Positions 55,401 through 64,000 of a DNA stretch of 64,000 bases are shown here, one piece after another. Source of the DNA: Amblyornis subalaris (taxonomy: Eukaryota; Chordata; Aves; Passeriformes; Ptilonorhynchidae). The notes beneath the pieces were generated by a model. The model was not told the origin of the DNA and did no database searches. It saw only the letters and a list, made by a program, of their open reading frames with translations. The stretch covers positions 372,001-436,000 of the forward strand of contig JACAXG010000107.1 in assembly GCA_018881555.1 (NCBI GenBank), in the 5' to 3' direction. A program made the translations under genes and the position numbers. Within the stretch, counting starts at the first letter, position 1; each line of letters opens with the position of its first letter.

Positions 55401-58400
55401 GAGATGGCAGTGAATGGAACCAGATGTGATTTCAACTGGAGGCAAAGACAGTTGTGAAAGAGGTGGTTTCATGCCCCATGATCTGGGGTTCTAAATTTGA
55501 AGAAAAAGTTTATGAAGTCTTCTGGGGAAGCAGCTTTAGAAACAGAGATTGGGAATTGAGGTAAGATTAGAATTGGGATGTATAAGTCTAGAGAAATATT
55601 GGCAAAGACAAAAATAACAAGAACTGTATATTGTGTTTACTGACTTGAGAGACAATCCTAAAACTCTGTGTCCAAGGCAAGAGACTTCAGTCAAACATGA
55701 TTGAAGACCTTCAAAGANAGGTTCACTTTCTCTTGAACCAGTAGTCTCCCTTCTCATGCTATAGTTAATGGAGAAGCAGCTGCATACTTGGGTTTATTAC
55801 TGTACAATTTCTTTTTCACAAAGTACTGTTTCTTTCTGAACCTTTTTGAATGTCAGAACATCTGCTGAGGTGGTACAGTCATGAGAGGAAAGAGATGAGC
55901 AAATTAACTGCCAGTTCCTTGGCTCATGCTTTTTGTAGCATTGTACTTTGTATCTTGAAAGGTTTAAATCTCAATTTTCTAAAGGTTTGCCAGCTGATGT
56001 GTTCTGTTGTTAAATACCTTCTTTTCCATAATCAAGTATTTTTCCCTTGAAAACACTGTTCCTTTCTCTTTGAAAGACAGTTTACTCATTGCTATCATTT
56101 TAGTAGTTAATANAAATTTTAGAAGTCAGGAAAAATTAAATACTTTTGCCAGAGCTGCTTTTTGTAATTGACTGCTTTTAGTCTTATGCACTGCAAAAAT
56201 GATGATTGTTAGCTGGATTGCNGGAATCTGCTGGATGAATGCTAATTAACTGTGAAATGCAAGACAAACCACNAACACTATTTGAATTACTGAGGCTTAA
56301 AGCCTCACAAGGTTTCAGATAAGTAGTCTTTTCTTANGCATTGAGGAACCAGGAGAAAGTGGAAGATGGCAAATAAGTTTGGAATATCTATTTATGAAGA
56401 TGTAAAATAGGCTAAATAGATTTATATTCTGCAATCTTCTTAATAGCTGCGTCTTCTAACATTGCCTTTAAGAAACTACAGAGATTAATTTTGATTTAAA
56501 TAGTCTTACACAAATTGGATCATAGTCTTATGATACAAGTTAGTGTGAACTAACTTGTGTGGAAAAGATCTCTCCCAAAGCAAGCTGATTAGTCTTGTGG
56601 TAAAAATCTAANCAAATGTAAAGCTGATCTTCTCAATGACTCTTATGGGTAGAATTAAGGCTTATTGATCCTCCAAGTAATTATTGGTCTTAATCTTTAC
56701 TGCTGACGATATATTTTGTAATAAGATTCCAAACAGGCTGCATGTGTCGTATTAAAGACAATGTTGTTTTGTCCTGGTGNGAAAGTAAGTCATAGTCAAG
56801 AATGGATTTTAAAAGTAATTGAGGGAAAATTAATTATTGAGAAGTAAAGGGTTCTATACGAGTCTTGCAAANTTAGTGGCACTAAGTAACTTATTCTAGA
56901 GAAACATTTAGTGATCGTATCCTGGTTTTATAGAACTACTTTATGTTTTGCAAATTATTTAGAAATCCTTCTTTTGTCGGGACAGTGTTTATTTCTGGTA
57001 ATTGTCTTCTTGGCAAATCTTTCAAATTCAGTGTCCTTTCTGTAATTTAAAATACTAATGTAAAATTAGCTTGGCTTTAGGATTGGTCTGTTGANAAATG
57101 AATTGTTTGAATTGGATTTTTTGAATGGGAGCTTTGAAAGGAAGATCAGCTTTATCTTGATCTAAGTTTCTGTGACATAATCATGTTAAAATATCAAATT
57201 CTTGTATTGTGCTGTTGTGGTCTTGCTAAAAGAATATTTGAAATTTTGGTATTAAAAGCCTCCTGATGCATTTTGAATCATTTAACTTAGACANTTGTCT
57301 TAAGCTTTAGGGCAAGATCACTTGTGTTGATAAACATACAGAACCTAAGCTACGCGGTGGCTTCTTTCTTGGGGTGACTCCTTTTACAGATGGGGTTGAA
57401 AATGTGGGAGATGTTGTTTGTACAGGCAGAGGCTGTGACAGTAAATTCAGTTCATGTAGTCTGTTAATTCACTACAACAATAATGTGCTTCCAGGAAATT
57501 AAAAATTTTCATTTTGAACTGTTGGAACAAGTAGCAGTGCGGATAGAGCAGTGCGGATAGTAAAGGGAAGGAGGGGATGAACAGTTTCAGTATCTTACTA
57601 TAATCTGATAGTTTAAATGTCAGTCATGCTGAACTGCTTTCCCAAATTGGACTTCTCATGGTGCTTAGGTTTTGATTAGTGGCTTCTCTCTTTTTATTTT
57701 TTTTCCTCTTGGTCACCAAGTTTTCTTTTGAAATGAATTGCAATACATGCTGTTGCAGACAGGTTTTGTTACTCACCAAGAAAAAACCAAACAGTTTTAC
57801 TGTTTTAACTTGGTNACTTTAATGTTGTTTGTGATCTCTTTTTAACAGATGAAAAACAGAAACGTAATCTTCAGATGTAATGCTTTACCTGTGTAGTTCT
57901 TAATTTAAGCCTAGAAAAATGAAGACCCAAAGTAGTTGTTGAGCTTAAAGCACTTTAGGCTGCAGGTCTTGCTTTTCTCTTCTGAATTGTGTCAAGGTTT
58001 TTGTTACCACAAGCAGTGTGGTGTTACGATTTCTCTTTCCTGCCTCTCCATCTGACTTGATGCCTTAACTGAAAAAGGACTGAAACACAGTTTTGTGAAA
58101 TGGTGAAAATTTTTACTAGGGTAGAGATTAAGACTAATGCAATCCATCTACAGTTAGAATACATACNCAGGACTGCTCAAAACCCAGTAAATTACAGTGA
58201 TTTTGAGACTTGGGGCGGTGCATATTGTCTCTTCTGGGAAGAAACATTTAAATTATAACCTATCATTTACATTATTTATAATGTACAACATTTTATAACA
58301 GGAAAACAATAAATACAAATTAAATAATAAATAATTATAATCAATATAAATAATAAATACAGATCCTATAGGTTTAGGGGTTTTTAAATGTTATTTGCAA

Positions 58401-61400
58401 GCCATTTTGCCATTTTCTCTGTTCTACTTCACTTTGCCCTACTTCATCTTTCAGTTTATAGTATATCATGATAAATGTCTTTAAGGTAGCAAAGGTGTAT
58501 TTTCTCCTGATCCATCTAGAAAAGGTGAAAANTTTTTAAAGGTAACATTAACATATGACATGATAAGGTTTGGAGATTTTTTACTCGTAAGTGTTTTTTC
58601 CCCACATAAAACAATTTATATACTCAATTGTTAAGTGCAGTGCATGTGTTAGGTGCCTATAGGAAAACGTGCTGTTACTTGACAAAAATTTCTGATTTGG
58701 AAAGGAACAGTCTCAGGGATTCAAAGGAAAGACCATTTGTGTCATGGAAAAGGTTAAAAATGAAATGCCTTAGGGTTGGTGTCAGCTTGAGACCTTCCTG
58801 GCGATAGATGACTAAAATCCAGGAGGAAAATTACATTATTTGTTGGGTTACCATGTTACACAAAGCTACTCTTCCTCATTGAATTAGCAGCTGAAACACA
58901 AGGTTAAGGAGCTGCTTGAGTACATTGACATTTGAGTTGAACTGAATCACTGCCTTGTAAAAGAAATTTTAAATTATTCAGGTGTAGTGGAAAGGCCACC
59001 AGCATGAAAAATTCTGCTTCTTTACCAATGGTCAAAGAAGCTTTAAACTCTTGGTTAGATTACTGGACTGCATGAATGTGTATACTGACATTTGTGTGTG
59101 GGGATAAAACAGTACTTACATGTTAATTTTGTTTATGTGTTTGAAGTTGTAAATGACTGTGTAGCCAACCTCTAGTAAATATTAAAATTTAAATAAGTGC
59201 AGTTTCCTGGTGAACCACCGTAGAGTGATTTAGAATATATAGGATCATATGATGTACATAAAAGTTAATGCAACTTGTAGAATTATATACATATAAATAC
59301 ACAGAAGCACATAAACAAGTATTTAATAATGGAATTAAGCTCACCTCAACTGTGAAAATCAGCANCTTAGAACTGCTGTTCTGGTTTTTGTACAGTAGTT
59401 TTAGATAAAAGAAATTTTTAAACCNCACAGAATAAACCTTAACTTACATATTCAAATTGAAGTATGGAAAAAAGATTGTATCTTGTGAGGAAAATTAGCA
59501 CAAACCTGACAATTAAGCAGAGGAATTAGTAATTGATTCTCACTTGTCTGATTTTTCCTGAAATACTACTTTATGGTAGATACTGTTTTTCTTGCAGTCG
59601 ATTCTGCTTGGGTAAACAGCAGCAATGGAGCCTGGAATAAGGAAAATGCCGTTCTCTAAACCNTTGGAAATTCATGTGAAACCGTCAGAAACTCTCTGGA
59701 GTTGCATGCTGATGTAAAAAGTAGATTGCCAGTCTTATGATGATTCAGTGTGTTTGTGAAAAGACCATCAGGATTTCAGCTACTTTATTTAAATAAAATC
59801 TAGTTAAATAATGTTTTGAACAGAGTTACTAGTAATCTTANCAACTGTTTATCTGTACAATAACATTTAGATTTTGAGTTAAATTTTAAATACTTTTCTG
59901 AAACNGTTTTTACCACAGGTGAACCATTTTAAAAATAGGGATAATAAAGAAAAATTACCNTGGAAAGAGCAACACAGATCCACATATATATACTTTGTCC
60001 TTTTTTCTCTCTACACAAGCTTTCAACTTACTTTTCTGCAATGTTTTATGTTTCCTGTATCCCAAATGTAACTCTAAAAGCCTTTGGCTTTAAAATGTGG
60101 TATGTCAGCATCTCTAACTGGTCATTTGCATTTGTTTCCAGGAACAAATGATGAGGAAAAAACAAGCAATGCATCTTGATGCACGCTATGTTACAATGGT
60201 AGAAAATGCCTATTACTACTGTAATCCCCCTCCAGCTGAAAAAACTGTGAAGAAAAAACGTCCTCCTTTGCAGGAATATATCCGTAAGCTTCTTTACAAG
60301 GATCTCTCCAAGGTCACCACAGAGAAGGTAAATCCTTTCAAAATCCTTAATACAGTTTTTACTGGAAGTGATGTAGTAGTAACTTTGAAAAGATTTGGNG
60401 AGGGTTATAGTTTTTTCAGCTGCGAGGAAGAGGGATCATTTTTGTATTCCTGATTAAGATGGCTTCATTTCTTTTATTGGAACATGTAGAAGCTCCAGTT
60501 CTGGATCTGTCAGCATCAAGTGCTGAACAAAGGGAGAGTGAGATGGGAATTCTTGTGTTCTTTACGTTATGTTGGGAGAGCAAGAGACAAAAGTTAAATA
60601 CAGACTGTAAGAGCAAGGAAATGATGGAACAGCCTTGGACAGCTTGATTAGTAACTCAAGGACAGCAGTTGGATTATATACATAAAGTCTTCCATATAGC
60701 CACTGCAGGTCTGGAGGATTTTTGGAAAGGAGAACAAGGTTGTTTGCAGGTGCTCACAGAGATTTCATCCCAACCAGGAGAGATGGGGGGGTGACAGGGA
60801 GCATCTTGATATTTTACCTGCTAAAATGTGAAGCTTGTCTTAAAATTTGGTTTAGGTCCTGAGACAGATGCGCAAGCTGCCTTGGCAGGANGCAGAAGTA
60901 AAAGACTATGTTATATGCTGTATGATCAACATCTGGAATGTGAAATATAATAGTATTCACTGTGTAGCCAACCTCTTAGCAGGGTTGGTCCTTTACCAGG
61001 AAGATGTCGGAATTCATGTTGTGGATGGAGTGCTAGAGGATATTCGACTAGGAATGGAGGTAAACAACCAGTATTCTTGCTAAGTTGTACTCATCTACTT
61101 ACGTTGAAAGGAAAACTAAATTAGTCTTGCTTAAAGAAAGGAATCCTTGGATTCTTTCTTTTGTCTGATNAATTTTCTACCCATTATTTGTTTTGTGTAG
61201 GTTTATTTAAATTAATAGAATACCACCCTCAAGAAAAACCCCAAAACCAAACTAACANCATTACTTAGGACAATTGTTTTGCCCCTCTTATCATACTAAA
61301 TGCATAAAGTTTGTTCTTTCACAGTGTAGAAGGATCTATGCAACTTCAAGTAACTTTGGAGACTAGTCCATATTTTAGTAGATGTTATAGTTACAAGAAT

Positions 61401-63564
61401 TCTCTGGATGATGAAAAATAATCATAGATTTAAGTTGAAGTATATGCTAAATGTATTTGAACTTCTTAATAAATACTAGTTGACCAGCTTTCATAACTAC
61501 TTTTTCGTGTTTACTTTTGTGTAGTGTATGTAGCCATAAATAGCCATTTTTATGACAAGAAATTCTATAAATTTTTCTGTACACNTGTTTTCTTTGTAAA
61601 AAGTTGGTTGTGTTTGGGTTTTTTTAATGTTCTATTGTGTCTGCATGATAGAGTGAATTTTCTTGTTCTTTTTTGATAAAGGTTAATCAACCAAAGTTTA
61701 ACCAACGGCGGATCAGCAGTGCCAAGTTTTTGGGGGAGCTTTACAATTATCGAATGGTGGAGTCAGCTGTAATATTTAGAACTCTGTATTCTTTCACCTC
61801 ATTTGGTGTGAACCCTGATGGCAGTCCTAGTCCACTGGACCCTCCAGAACATCTTTTCAGAATCAGACTCGTGTGTACTATCCTCGATACCTGTGGGCAG
61901 TATTTTGACAGAGGATCCAGCAAAAGAAAACTTGATTGTTTCCTTGTATATTTTCAGGTATTCTACGTTTTATACAGTTCTGTAGAACCCTTTAACAAGA
62001 TAATGTGGATCAGTCTGGTGCATACTTCTCCCATTGTTCTCTAGCACTAGAATTTCTANAATCTTGTTTGTCTGGTAGCAGTTTTATTTTCCAGTGATGT
62101 GTATGTTGAGTTAGACCAAAATGATCAGGAGGCTCTGTGCTGACAGTGTGGGTTTGCTCAGCTTGAGGAAGAGAAGGTTTCTTAGGTTGCTGTCCTCAGC
62201 TAATGGTTTTTGTAGAGAGAGAGGAGTCAGATACTTCAGTCATGCACAGTGGAAGGATGAGAAGTAATGGGCACAAGTTGCAGCAAAGACAATTCTGACT
62301 CAACAAATGTAATGACATGGGGAAAAGATTTCATAATGAGTGTTTAAACACTGAAATGGGTTTCTCAGAAAATGGGGAATTCCAGACCATGGAATTCATG
62401 CTAAAACTCGTTGGATTTAATTTCTTTTTNTCTTGCTTTTCTCTTTCATTTATACTAAAACAAAGATGTTTAAAAATGAAAATAAAAGTGATAACGGCTT
62501 ATTTCAAACCTTCAGGATGCAAATCCCTCATCTATATGCAAGGAGTAGAATGATGTTTTGACATANAGAATCTCAGAATGGTTTGGGTTGGAAGGGACCT
62601 CAAGGATCATCTTATTCCAACCCCTCTGCATGGGCAGGGACATNTTCCACTAGACCAGGTTGCTCACAGTATGGTCTGATTTTTAAATGCAAAAATAAAT
62701 GTTTGGGGGAAGATGTCACTGTATTTCTGTTACACCTGATAATTTCAGCAAACCTTCCTTTTGACCATGTCATCTTTTAAGTAAGACTCTGTTACTCATA
62801 GTTTGTTTTCACATGCAGAATTTGCAGCACCTTTATTCTCAGACTGTACTGTTAGGTTCACTTAAAATCTATTTTTTAAGCATTTATTTTTTACAGTGTC
62901 ACTGGAAGAGGTGTATGTGAATTTGTTGTAAAGCAAACTGGATAAGTCACTTGAAGCTGGCTGCTGTCTAAAGATTTTTTTTTTTTGGTGATGTTTCCCT
63001 GCCTTCTCCCTGTAATATGCTTTTGGGGAGATTCATTTTCTTGAAAATATANGGGGGAAGGAATTGAAAGCTGGCTGGTTGTTAAGTGCTCCTCTCTTGT
63101 AGCAAGAGTCTACCCTGAGAAGGCACTTTATTGTCAGTGCTTTTTGGTTCAGTCTTCATACTTCTAACAGTAGTTACGATTCTTAATGTTTGTGATATCC
63201 AATGTTATCAAACAAGTTTTAGTGACATCAAAATATCTAATAGTTGTTTGAAATAGGAGAGTAGACATGTGAAATCTCTTGCATTTCTTACTGTACAAAA
63301 ATGGCATTGCGAACTTCATGGGTTAAATAGTTTATAAACATCGGTGGGCAGATAATTGATTGGAATATTTTGTATTCTAGCGGTACGTGTGGTGGAAAAA
63401 AAGTCTGGATGTTTGGACAAAAGACCACCCTTTTCCTATAGACATAGACTATATGATCAGTGATACACTGGAACTGCTGAGACCAAAGATAAAGCTCTGC
63501 AATTCTCTGGAAGAAGCTGTCAGACAGGTGCAAGACTTGGAACGAGAATTCTTAATAAAATTGG
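34066..63564 (+). CDS. UPF2: UPF2, nonsense-mediated decay regulator (14 coding exons, 3' incomplete)
   Basis: UPF2 bridges UPF1 and UPF3/exon-junction complexes in nonsense-mediated mRNA decay. It is mainly cytoplasmic and perinuclear. Fourteen phase-consistent exons give 1010 complete codons. Order: a basic/acidic N-terminus MPAERKKPANMEEKESQLNN, a Lys/Glu single-helix stretch (about residues 65-118), MIF4G-1 (about 160-420), an acidic linker rich in LELELENL (about 500-550), MIF4G-2 (about 560-750), and MIF4G-3 (about 770-985, the UPF3-binding domain by family knowledge). The protein is nearly identical to human in the MIF4G domains; the linkers vary. The acidic tail and UPF1-binding region are expected beyond 64000. 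The frame has no stops or frameshifts, and one N occurs in exon 13 (60891). The ATG is chosen by the conserved MPAERKKPA start 18 bases after an acceptor. Confidence 0.98.
34428..35495 (+). other. UPF2: UPF2 intron 2
   Basis: About 1.07 kb. I see no recognisable repeat, exon or RNA gene. Confidence 0.6.
35496..36275 (+). CDS. UPF2: UPF2 exon 3 (MIF4G-1)
   Basis: A 780-base exon, residues 121-381, carrying most of the first MIF4G domain: RPEENFFSRLDSSLKKNTAF, VNCAVHLCSLFHQRYADFAP, LRFIAELTIVGIFTDKEGLS and CRHCGDDIAGLVPRKV. Acceptor GTCTCTTAG, donor AACAG|GTGATA; phases 2 and 2. Confidence 0.98.
36914..36963. repeat. Tandem 25-bp duplication
   Basis: CCTGAATTCTCATTATTGGA with GCCAG is followed directly by CCTAAATTCTCATTACTGGA with GCCAC: two head-to-tail copies with three differences. 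Confidence 0.9.
37530..37625 (+). repeat. Possible degenerate CR1 tail
   Basis: GAGCAGCCTAATCTGATCTC and GAGCCTGCTTTGAGTAGATC echo the CR1 3' region, compare GACCCTGCTTTGAGCAGGAA at 33573. It is too diverged for a firm call. Confidence 0.3.
40126..40286 (+). CDS. UPF2: UPF2 exon 4
   Basis: Residues 381-435: RILHSKGELSEDRHKQYEEF, AMSYQKLLANSQSLADLLDE and NMPDLPQEKPTPE, the end of MIF4G-1 and the linker. Acceptor TTTTTTGTAG, donor GAGG|GTAAGC; phases 2 and 1. Confidence 0.97.
40287..41302 (+). other. UPF2: UPF2 intron 4
   Basis: About 1 kb with a poly-T tract at 40439-40453. Nothing else was recognised. Confidence 0.6.
41303..41500 (+). CDS. UPF2: UPF2 exon 5
   Basis: Residues 435-501: HGPGIDIFTPGKPGEYDLEG, WEDEDARNFYENLIDLKAFV and PAILFKDNEK, a highly conserved linker stretch that ends in a variable Lys/Asp/Ser-rich part. 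Acceptor TTTGCAG, donor AAGAG|GTAGGA; phase 1 both sides. Confidence 0.97.
41501..42747 (+). other. UPF2: UPF2 intron 5
   Basis: About 1.25 kb. A possible degenerate CR1 tail is at 42055-42232. Otherwise AT-rich and unremarkable. Confidence 0.55.
42055..42232 (+). repeat. Possible degenerate CR1 tail
   Basis: CTTTGAGCAAAAGGTTGAACT and the terminal TCTTGTCTGTGATTCTAAAT resemble the last part of CR1 (CTTTGAGCAGGAGGTTGGACT and a TCTGTGATTCTA tail). Upstream similarity is weak. Confidence 0.4.
42748..42897 (+). CDS. UPF2: UPF2 exon 6 (acidic linker)
   Basis: Residues 501-551: DSKDAKDNKEAAGSEDLELE, LENLDINDDPLELDCGDEAE and DLTKKLLDEQ. It is the acidic linker before MIF4G-2. Its first 16 residues are poorly conserved with human and a few residues shorter. 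The acceptor CTTGTAAATAG lacks a good pyrimidine tract. Donor GCAAG|GTAAAA; phase 1 both sides. Confidence 0.94.
42999..43022. repeat. (GATT)6 microsatellite
   Basis: Six perfect tandem GATT units, likely polymorphic in length. Confidence 0.95.
43772..43865 (-). repeat. CR1 3' tail, antisense
   Basis: ATCATAGAATCATAGAGAAG, TTTGGGTTGGAAAGGACCTT, CCCCCTGCCATCGTCAGGGA and CACATTCCA: the classic reverse-complement CR1 end. Confidence 0.93.
45530..45633 (+). CDS. UPF2: UPF2 exon 7
   Basis: Residues 551-585: QEDEEASTGSHLKLIVDAFL and QQLPNCVNRDLIDK, the start of MIF4G-2. Acceptor CTCCCTTAG, donor AAG|GTACAG; phases 1 and 0. Confidence 0.97.
45926..46011 (+). CDS. UPF2: UPF2 exon 8
   Basis: Residues 586-614: AAMDFCMNMNTKANRRKLVR followed by ALFIVPRQ, helical repeats of MIF4G-2. 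Acceptor CTTTATAG, donor CAAAG|GTAAGA; phases 0 and 2. Confidence 0.97.
46012..52356 (+). other. UPF2: UPF2 intron 8 (6.3 kb)
   Basis: The largest intron in the window. I recognise no CR1 copy in it, unlike most other long stretches here. A G-rich tract lies at 50201-50232. Other open frames are short and featureless. Confidence 0.6.
50201..50232 (+). repeat. G/T tract with potential G-quadruplex
   Basis: GGGTTTTGGGG, GGGGTTTGGGG and T-runs give four G-runs of three or more within 32 bases on the plus (non-template) strand, inside UPF2 intron 8. The longest loop is about ten bases, so stability is uncertain. Confidence 0.5.
52357..52465 (+). CDS. UPF2: UPF2 exon 9
   Basis: Residues 614-650: LDLLPFYARLVATLHPCMSD, VAEDLCSMLKGDFRFH. 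Acceptor TTTGCAG, donor CCAT|GTATGT; phases 2 and 0. Confidence 0.98.
52466..53640 (+). other. UPF2: UPF2 intron 9
   Basis: About 1.2 kb. A TA/TG microsatellite is at 52648-52692. Otherwise AT-rich. Confidence 0.6.
52648..52692. repeat. TA/TG microsatellite
   Basis: TATATATGCCTGCATATATA then TATATGTGTGTATNTATATATA; one ambiguous base lies inside the repeat. Confidence 0.85.
53641..53754 (+). CDS. UPF2: UPF2 exon 10
   Basis: Residues 651-688: VRKKDQINIETKNKTVRFIG and ELTKFKMFSKNDTLHCLK. The acceptor TTGTTTTTTAG is strong; the donor AAAG|GTTGGT is weak (T at +3). Phase 0 both sides. Confidence 0.97.
53755..55013 (+). other. UPF2: UPF2 intron 10
   Basis: About 1.26 kb with an antisense CR1 fragment (54683-54880) close to the 3' splice site. 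Confidence 0.6.
54683..54880 (-). repeat. CR1 LINE 3' fragment, antisense
   Basis: AGAATGGTTTGGGTTGGATG, GATCATCTCGTTCCAACCCC, CATTCCACTAGACCAGGTTG and CAACCTGGCCTTGAACTC. It ends about 130 bases before UPF2 exon 11. Confidence 0.93.
55014..55130 (+). CDS. UPF2: UPF2 exon 11
   Basis: Residues 689-727: MLLSDFSHHHIEMACTLLET, CGRFLFRSPESHLRTSVLL. The acceptor ATATCTACCAG has a poor pyrimidine tract; donor TTTTG|GTAAGA. Phase 0 both sides. Confidence 0.97.
57535..57562. repeat. Tandem 15-bp duplication
   Basis: GCAGTGCGGATAGA is repeated head to tail as GCAGTGCGGATAGT with a period of 15 bases. Confidence 0.8.
58260..58365. repeat. AT-rich low-complexity tract
   Basis: Runs of AAATAATAAATA-like sequence with almost no G or C, including several AATAAA hexamers on the sense strand inside UPF2 intron 11. 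Confidence 0.7.
60142..60327 (+). CDS. UPF2: UPF2 exon 12
   Basis: Residues 728-789: EQMMRKKQAMHLDARYVTMV, ENAYYYCNPPPAEKTVKKKR and LQEYIRKLLYKDLSKVTTEK. It joins MIF4G-2 to MIF4G-3. Acceptor TTGTTTCCAG, donor AAG|GTAAAT; phase 0 both sides. Confidence 0.98.
60328..60855 (+). other. UPF2: UPF2 intron 12
   Basis: About 0.5 kb, nothing recognised beyond splice sites. Confidence 0.6.
60856..61059 (+). CDS. UPF2: UPF2 exon 13 (one ambiguous base)
   Basis: Residues 790-857: VLRQMRKLPWQ, EVKDYVICCMINIWNVKYNS, VANLLAGLVLYQEDVGIHVV and DGVLEDIRLGME. This is the core of MIF4G-3, the UPF3-binding domain by family knowledge. N at 60891 leaves one codon as GAN (Asp or Glu; human has Asp-Gln here). Phase 0 both sides. 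Confidence 0.97.
61060..61681 (+). other. UPF2: UPF2 intron 13
   Basis: About 0.6 kb of AT-rich intron. Nothing was recognised. Confidence 0.6.
61682..61957 (+). CDS. UPF2: UPF2 exon 14
   Basis: Residues 858-949: VNQPKFNQRRISSAKFLGEL, YNYRMVESAVIFRTLYSFTS and RLVCTILDTCGQYFDRGSSK, helices of MIF4G-3. The acceptor TTGATAAAG is purine-rich next to AG, with T-rich sequence about 10 bases upstream. Donor TTCAG|GTATTC; phase 0 both sides. Confidence 0.97.
62145..62420 (+). repeat. Old CR1 LINE 3' piece, sense
   Basis: GTTTGCTCAGCTTGAGGAAG with AGAAGG, then GGAAGGATGAGAAGTAATGG with GCACAAGTTGCAG and a GGGTTTCTCAGAAA block follow CR1 3' order with substantial divergence. Confidence 0.65.
62568..62675 (-). 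repeat. CR1 3' tail, antisense
   Basis: GAATCTCAGAATGGTTTGGG, TTGGAAGGGACCTCAAGGAT, GCATGGGCAGGGACATNTTC and CACTAGACCAGGTTGCTCA, a typical reverse-complement CR1 end. Confidence 0.93.
63381..63564 (+). CDS. UPF2: UPF2 exon 15 (last coding exon in window)
   Basis: Residues 950-1011: RYVWWKKSLDVWTKDHPFPI, DIDYMISDTLELLRPKIKLC and VQDLEREFLIKLG, the end of MIF4G-3. Acceptor TATTCTAG, donor TTGG|GTAAGA, phase 1; the next exon lies to the right of the window or was not recognised before its end. Confidence 0.97.
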
Positions 63565-64000
63565 GTAAGAAAATGTGCAAGGGGAGTTAGATCTTTTTGA
63601 CAATTCCTGTAGTTCTTAAAATTGTTTCTTTATGATAGTCATAGGTAACTATTGTTATGATTATTTTATTCTCATGATAGAAATATTTCTGTAACTTCTT
63701 TGCATTTTTTTAATCACCACAGAGATCATACAGAATCTCCATAACTCTAAAGTAATAGATGTTCTAAAAAAAAGTCAGTATGAATGCTCTAGATTATGAT
63801 AGTGTTTGGAGAGCAGAAGTGTGTGTGCATATATTAATTTATGGAGTTACATGGTGCAAATGATGAGGAAGAAAGTNATTAATTTAATCAGGAAAGTGTA
63901 GGAAGCACACTAATTTCAGGAGAAAAAAGTTGGGCTGGCAGCACAGCTCAGTTGACAAAATACTGGTTAGTGAGTATCTAAAACTCCTATCATAATAACC
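63565..64000 (+). other. UPF2: UPF2 intron 15 (partial)
   Basis: The sequence from the exon 15 donor to the window end. No acceptor followed by UPF2 coding sequence was recognised, so the C-terminal acidic and UPF1-binding exons lie further right. Confidence 0.65.

Larger units (their letters stand above)
55131..60141 (+). other. UPF2: UPF2 intron 11 (5 kb)
   Basis: AT-rich intron. It has a 15-bp tandem duplication at 57535-57562 and an AT low-complexity stretch around 58260-58365. The density of ambiguous N bases is noticeably higher here than elsewhere. No exon is supported. Confidence 0.6.
61958..63380 (+). other. UPF2: UPF2 intron 14
   Basis: About 1.4 kb containing a diverged sense CR1 (62145-62420) and an antisense CR1 tail (62568-62675) facing each other. 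A poly-T is at 62975-62985. Confidence 0.6.

Noticed and set aside
57535..57562. Start of a CRISPR-like or larger tandem array
   Set aside because: Only two 15-bp units with no spacers; this is a simple duplication in a vertebrate intron.

Overview
The window is a piece of a vertebrate nuclear genome, almost certainly a bird. It is built of long introns with GT-AG splicing and three CpG-island promoters. Its interspersed repeats are overwhelmingly CR1 LINE 3' ends, 5'-truncated and ending in degenerate ATTCTRTG-type tails. No SINE families were recognised. CR1 is also common in turtles and crocodilians, so bird is an inference from repeat composition and compactness. Isolated single N bases occur throughout and look like ambiguous or heterozygous positions rather than gaps.

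Three protein genes are recognisable. (1) At the left edge, minus strand, lies the seven-base coding part of SEC61A2 exon 1 (1834-1840) in a CpG island. The rest of the gene runs off the left end. (2) DHTKD1, minus strand, is complete: 17 coding exons from 23958 down to 5599. All splice phases join to a 919-codon open frame, with one ambiguous base at 12740. It encodes the E1 component of the mitochondrial 2-oxoadipate dehydrogenase complex. (3) UPF2, plus strand, starts in the CpG island near 28.7-29.6 kb. Its ATG is at 34066, and 14 coding exons (about 1010 codons) lie inside the window. The last exons, encoding the acidic and UPF1-binding C-terminus, lie beyond 64000. The order SEC61A2 - DHTKD1 - UPF2, with DHTKD1 and UPF2 head to head, matches the arrangement on human chromosome 10p14.

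Layout: 1-1833 SEC61A2 intron 1 (antisense CR1 plus a microsatellite); 1.64-2.19 kb CpG island; 2.2-5.2 kb intergenic with CR1 and a possible solo-LTR-like segment; 5.17-23.96 kb DHTKD1; 23.6-24.06 kb its CpG island; 24.1-28.6 kb an intergenic spacer bracketed by CR1 copies in opposite orientations, with a possible old DNA-transposon remnant; 28.68-29.56 kb UPF2 promoter region (CRE cluster, hexanucleotide repeat, CpG island); 29.25-64.0 kb UPF2.

The genes are ordinary housekeeping genes: lysine/tryptophan catabolism, ER translocation and nonsense-mediated decay. They are neighbours by synteny and share no pathway. I found no previously undescribed gene system. The points most worth checking are promoter-level sequence motifs (the 18-bp CRE palindrome cluster upstream of UPF2 and the CACGTG palindrome upstream of SEC61A2), a GC-rich islet inside UPF2 intron 1, and a few repeat structures.
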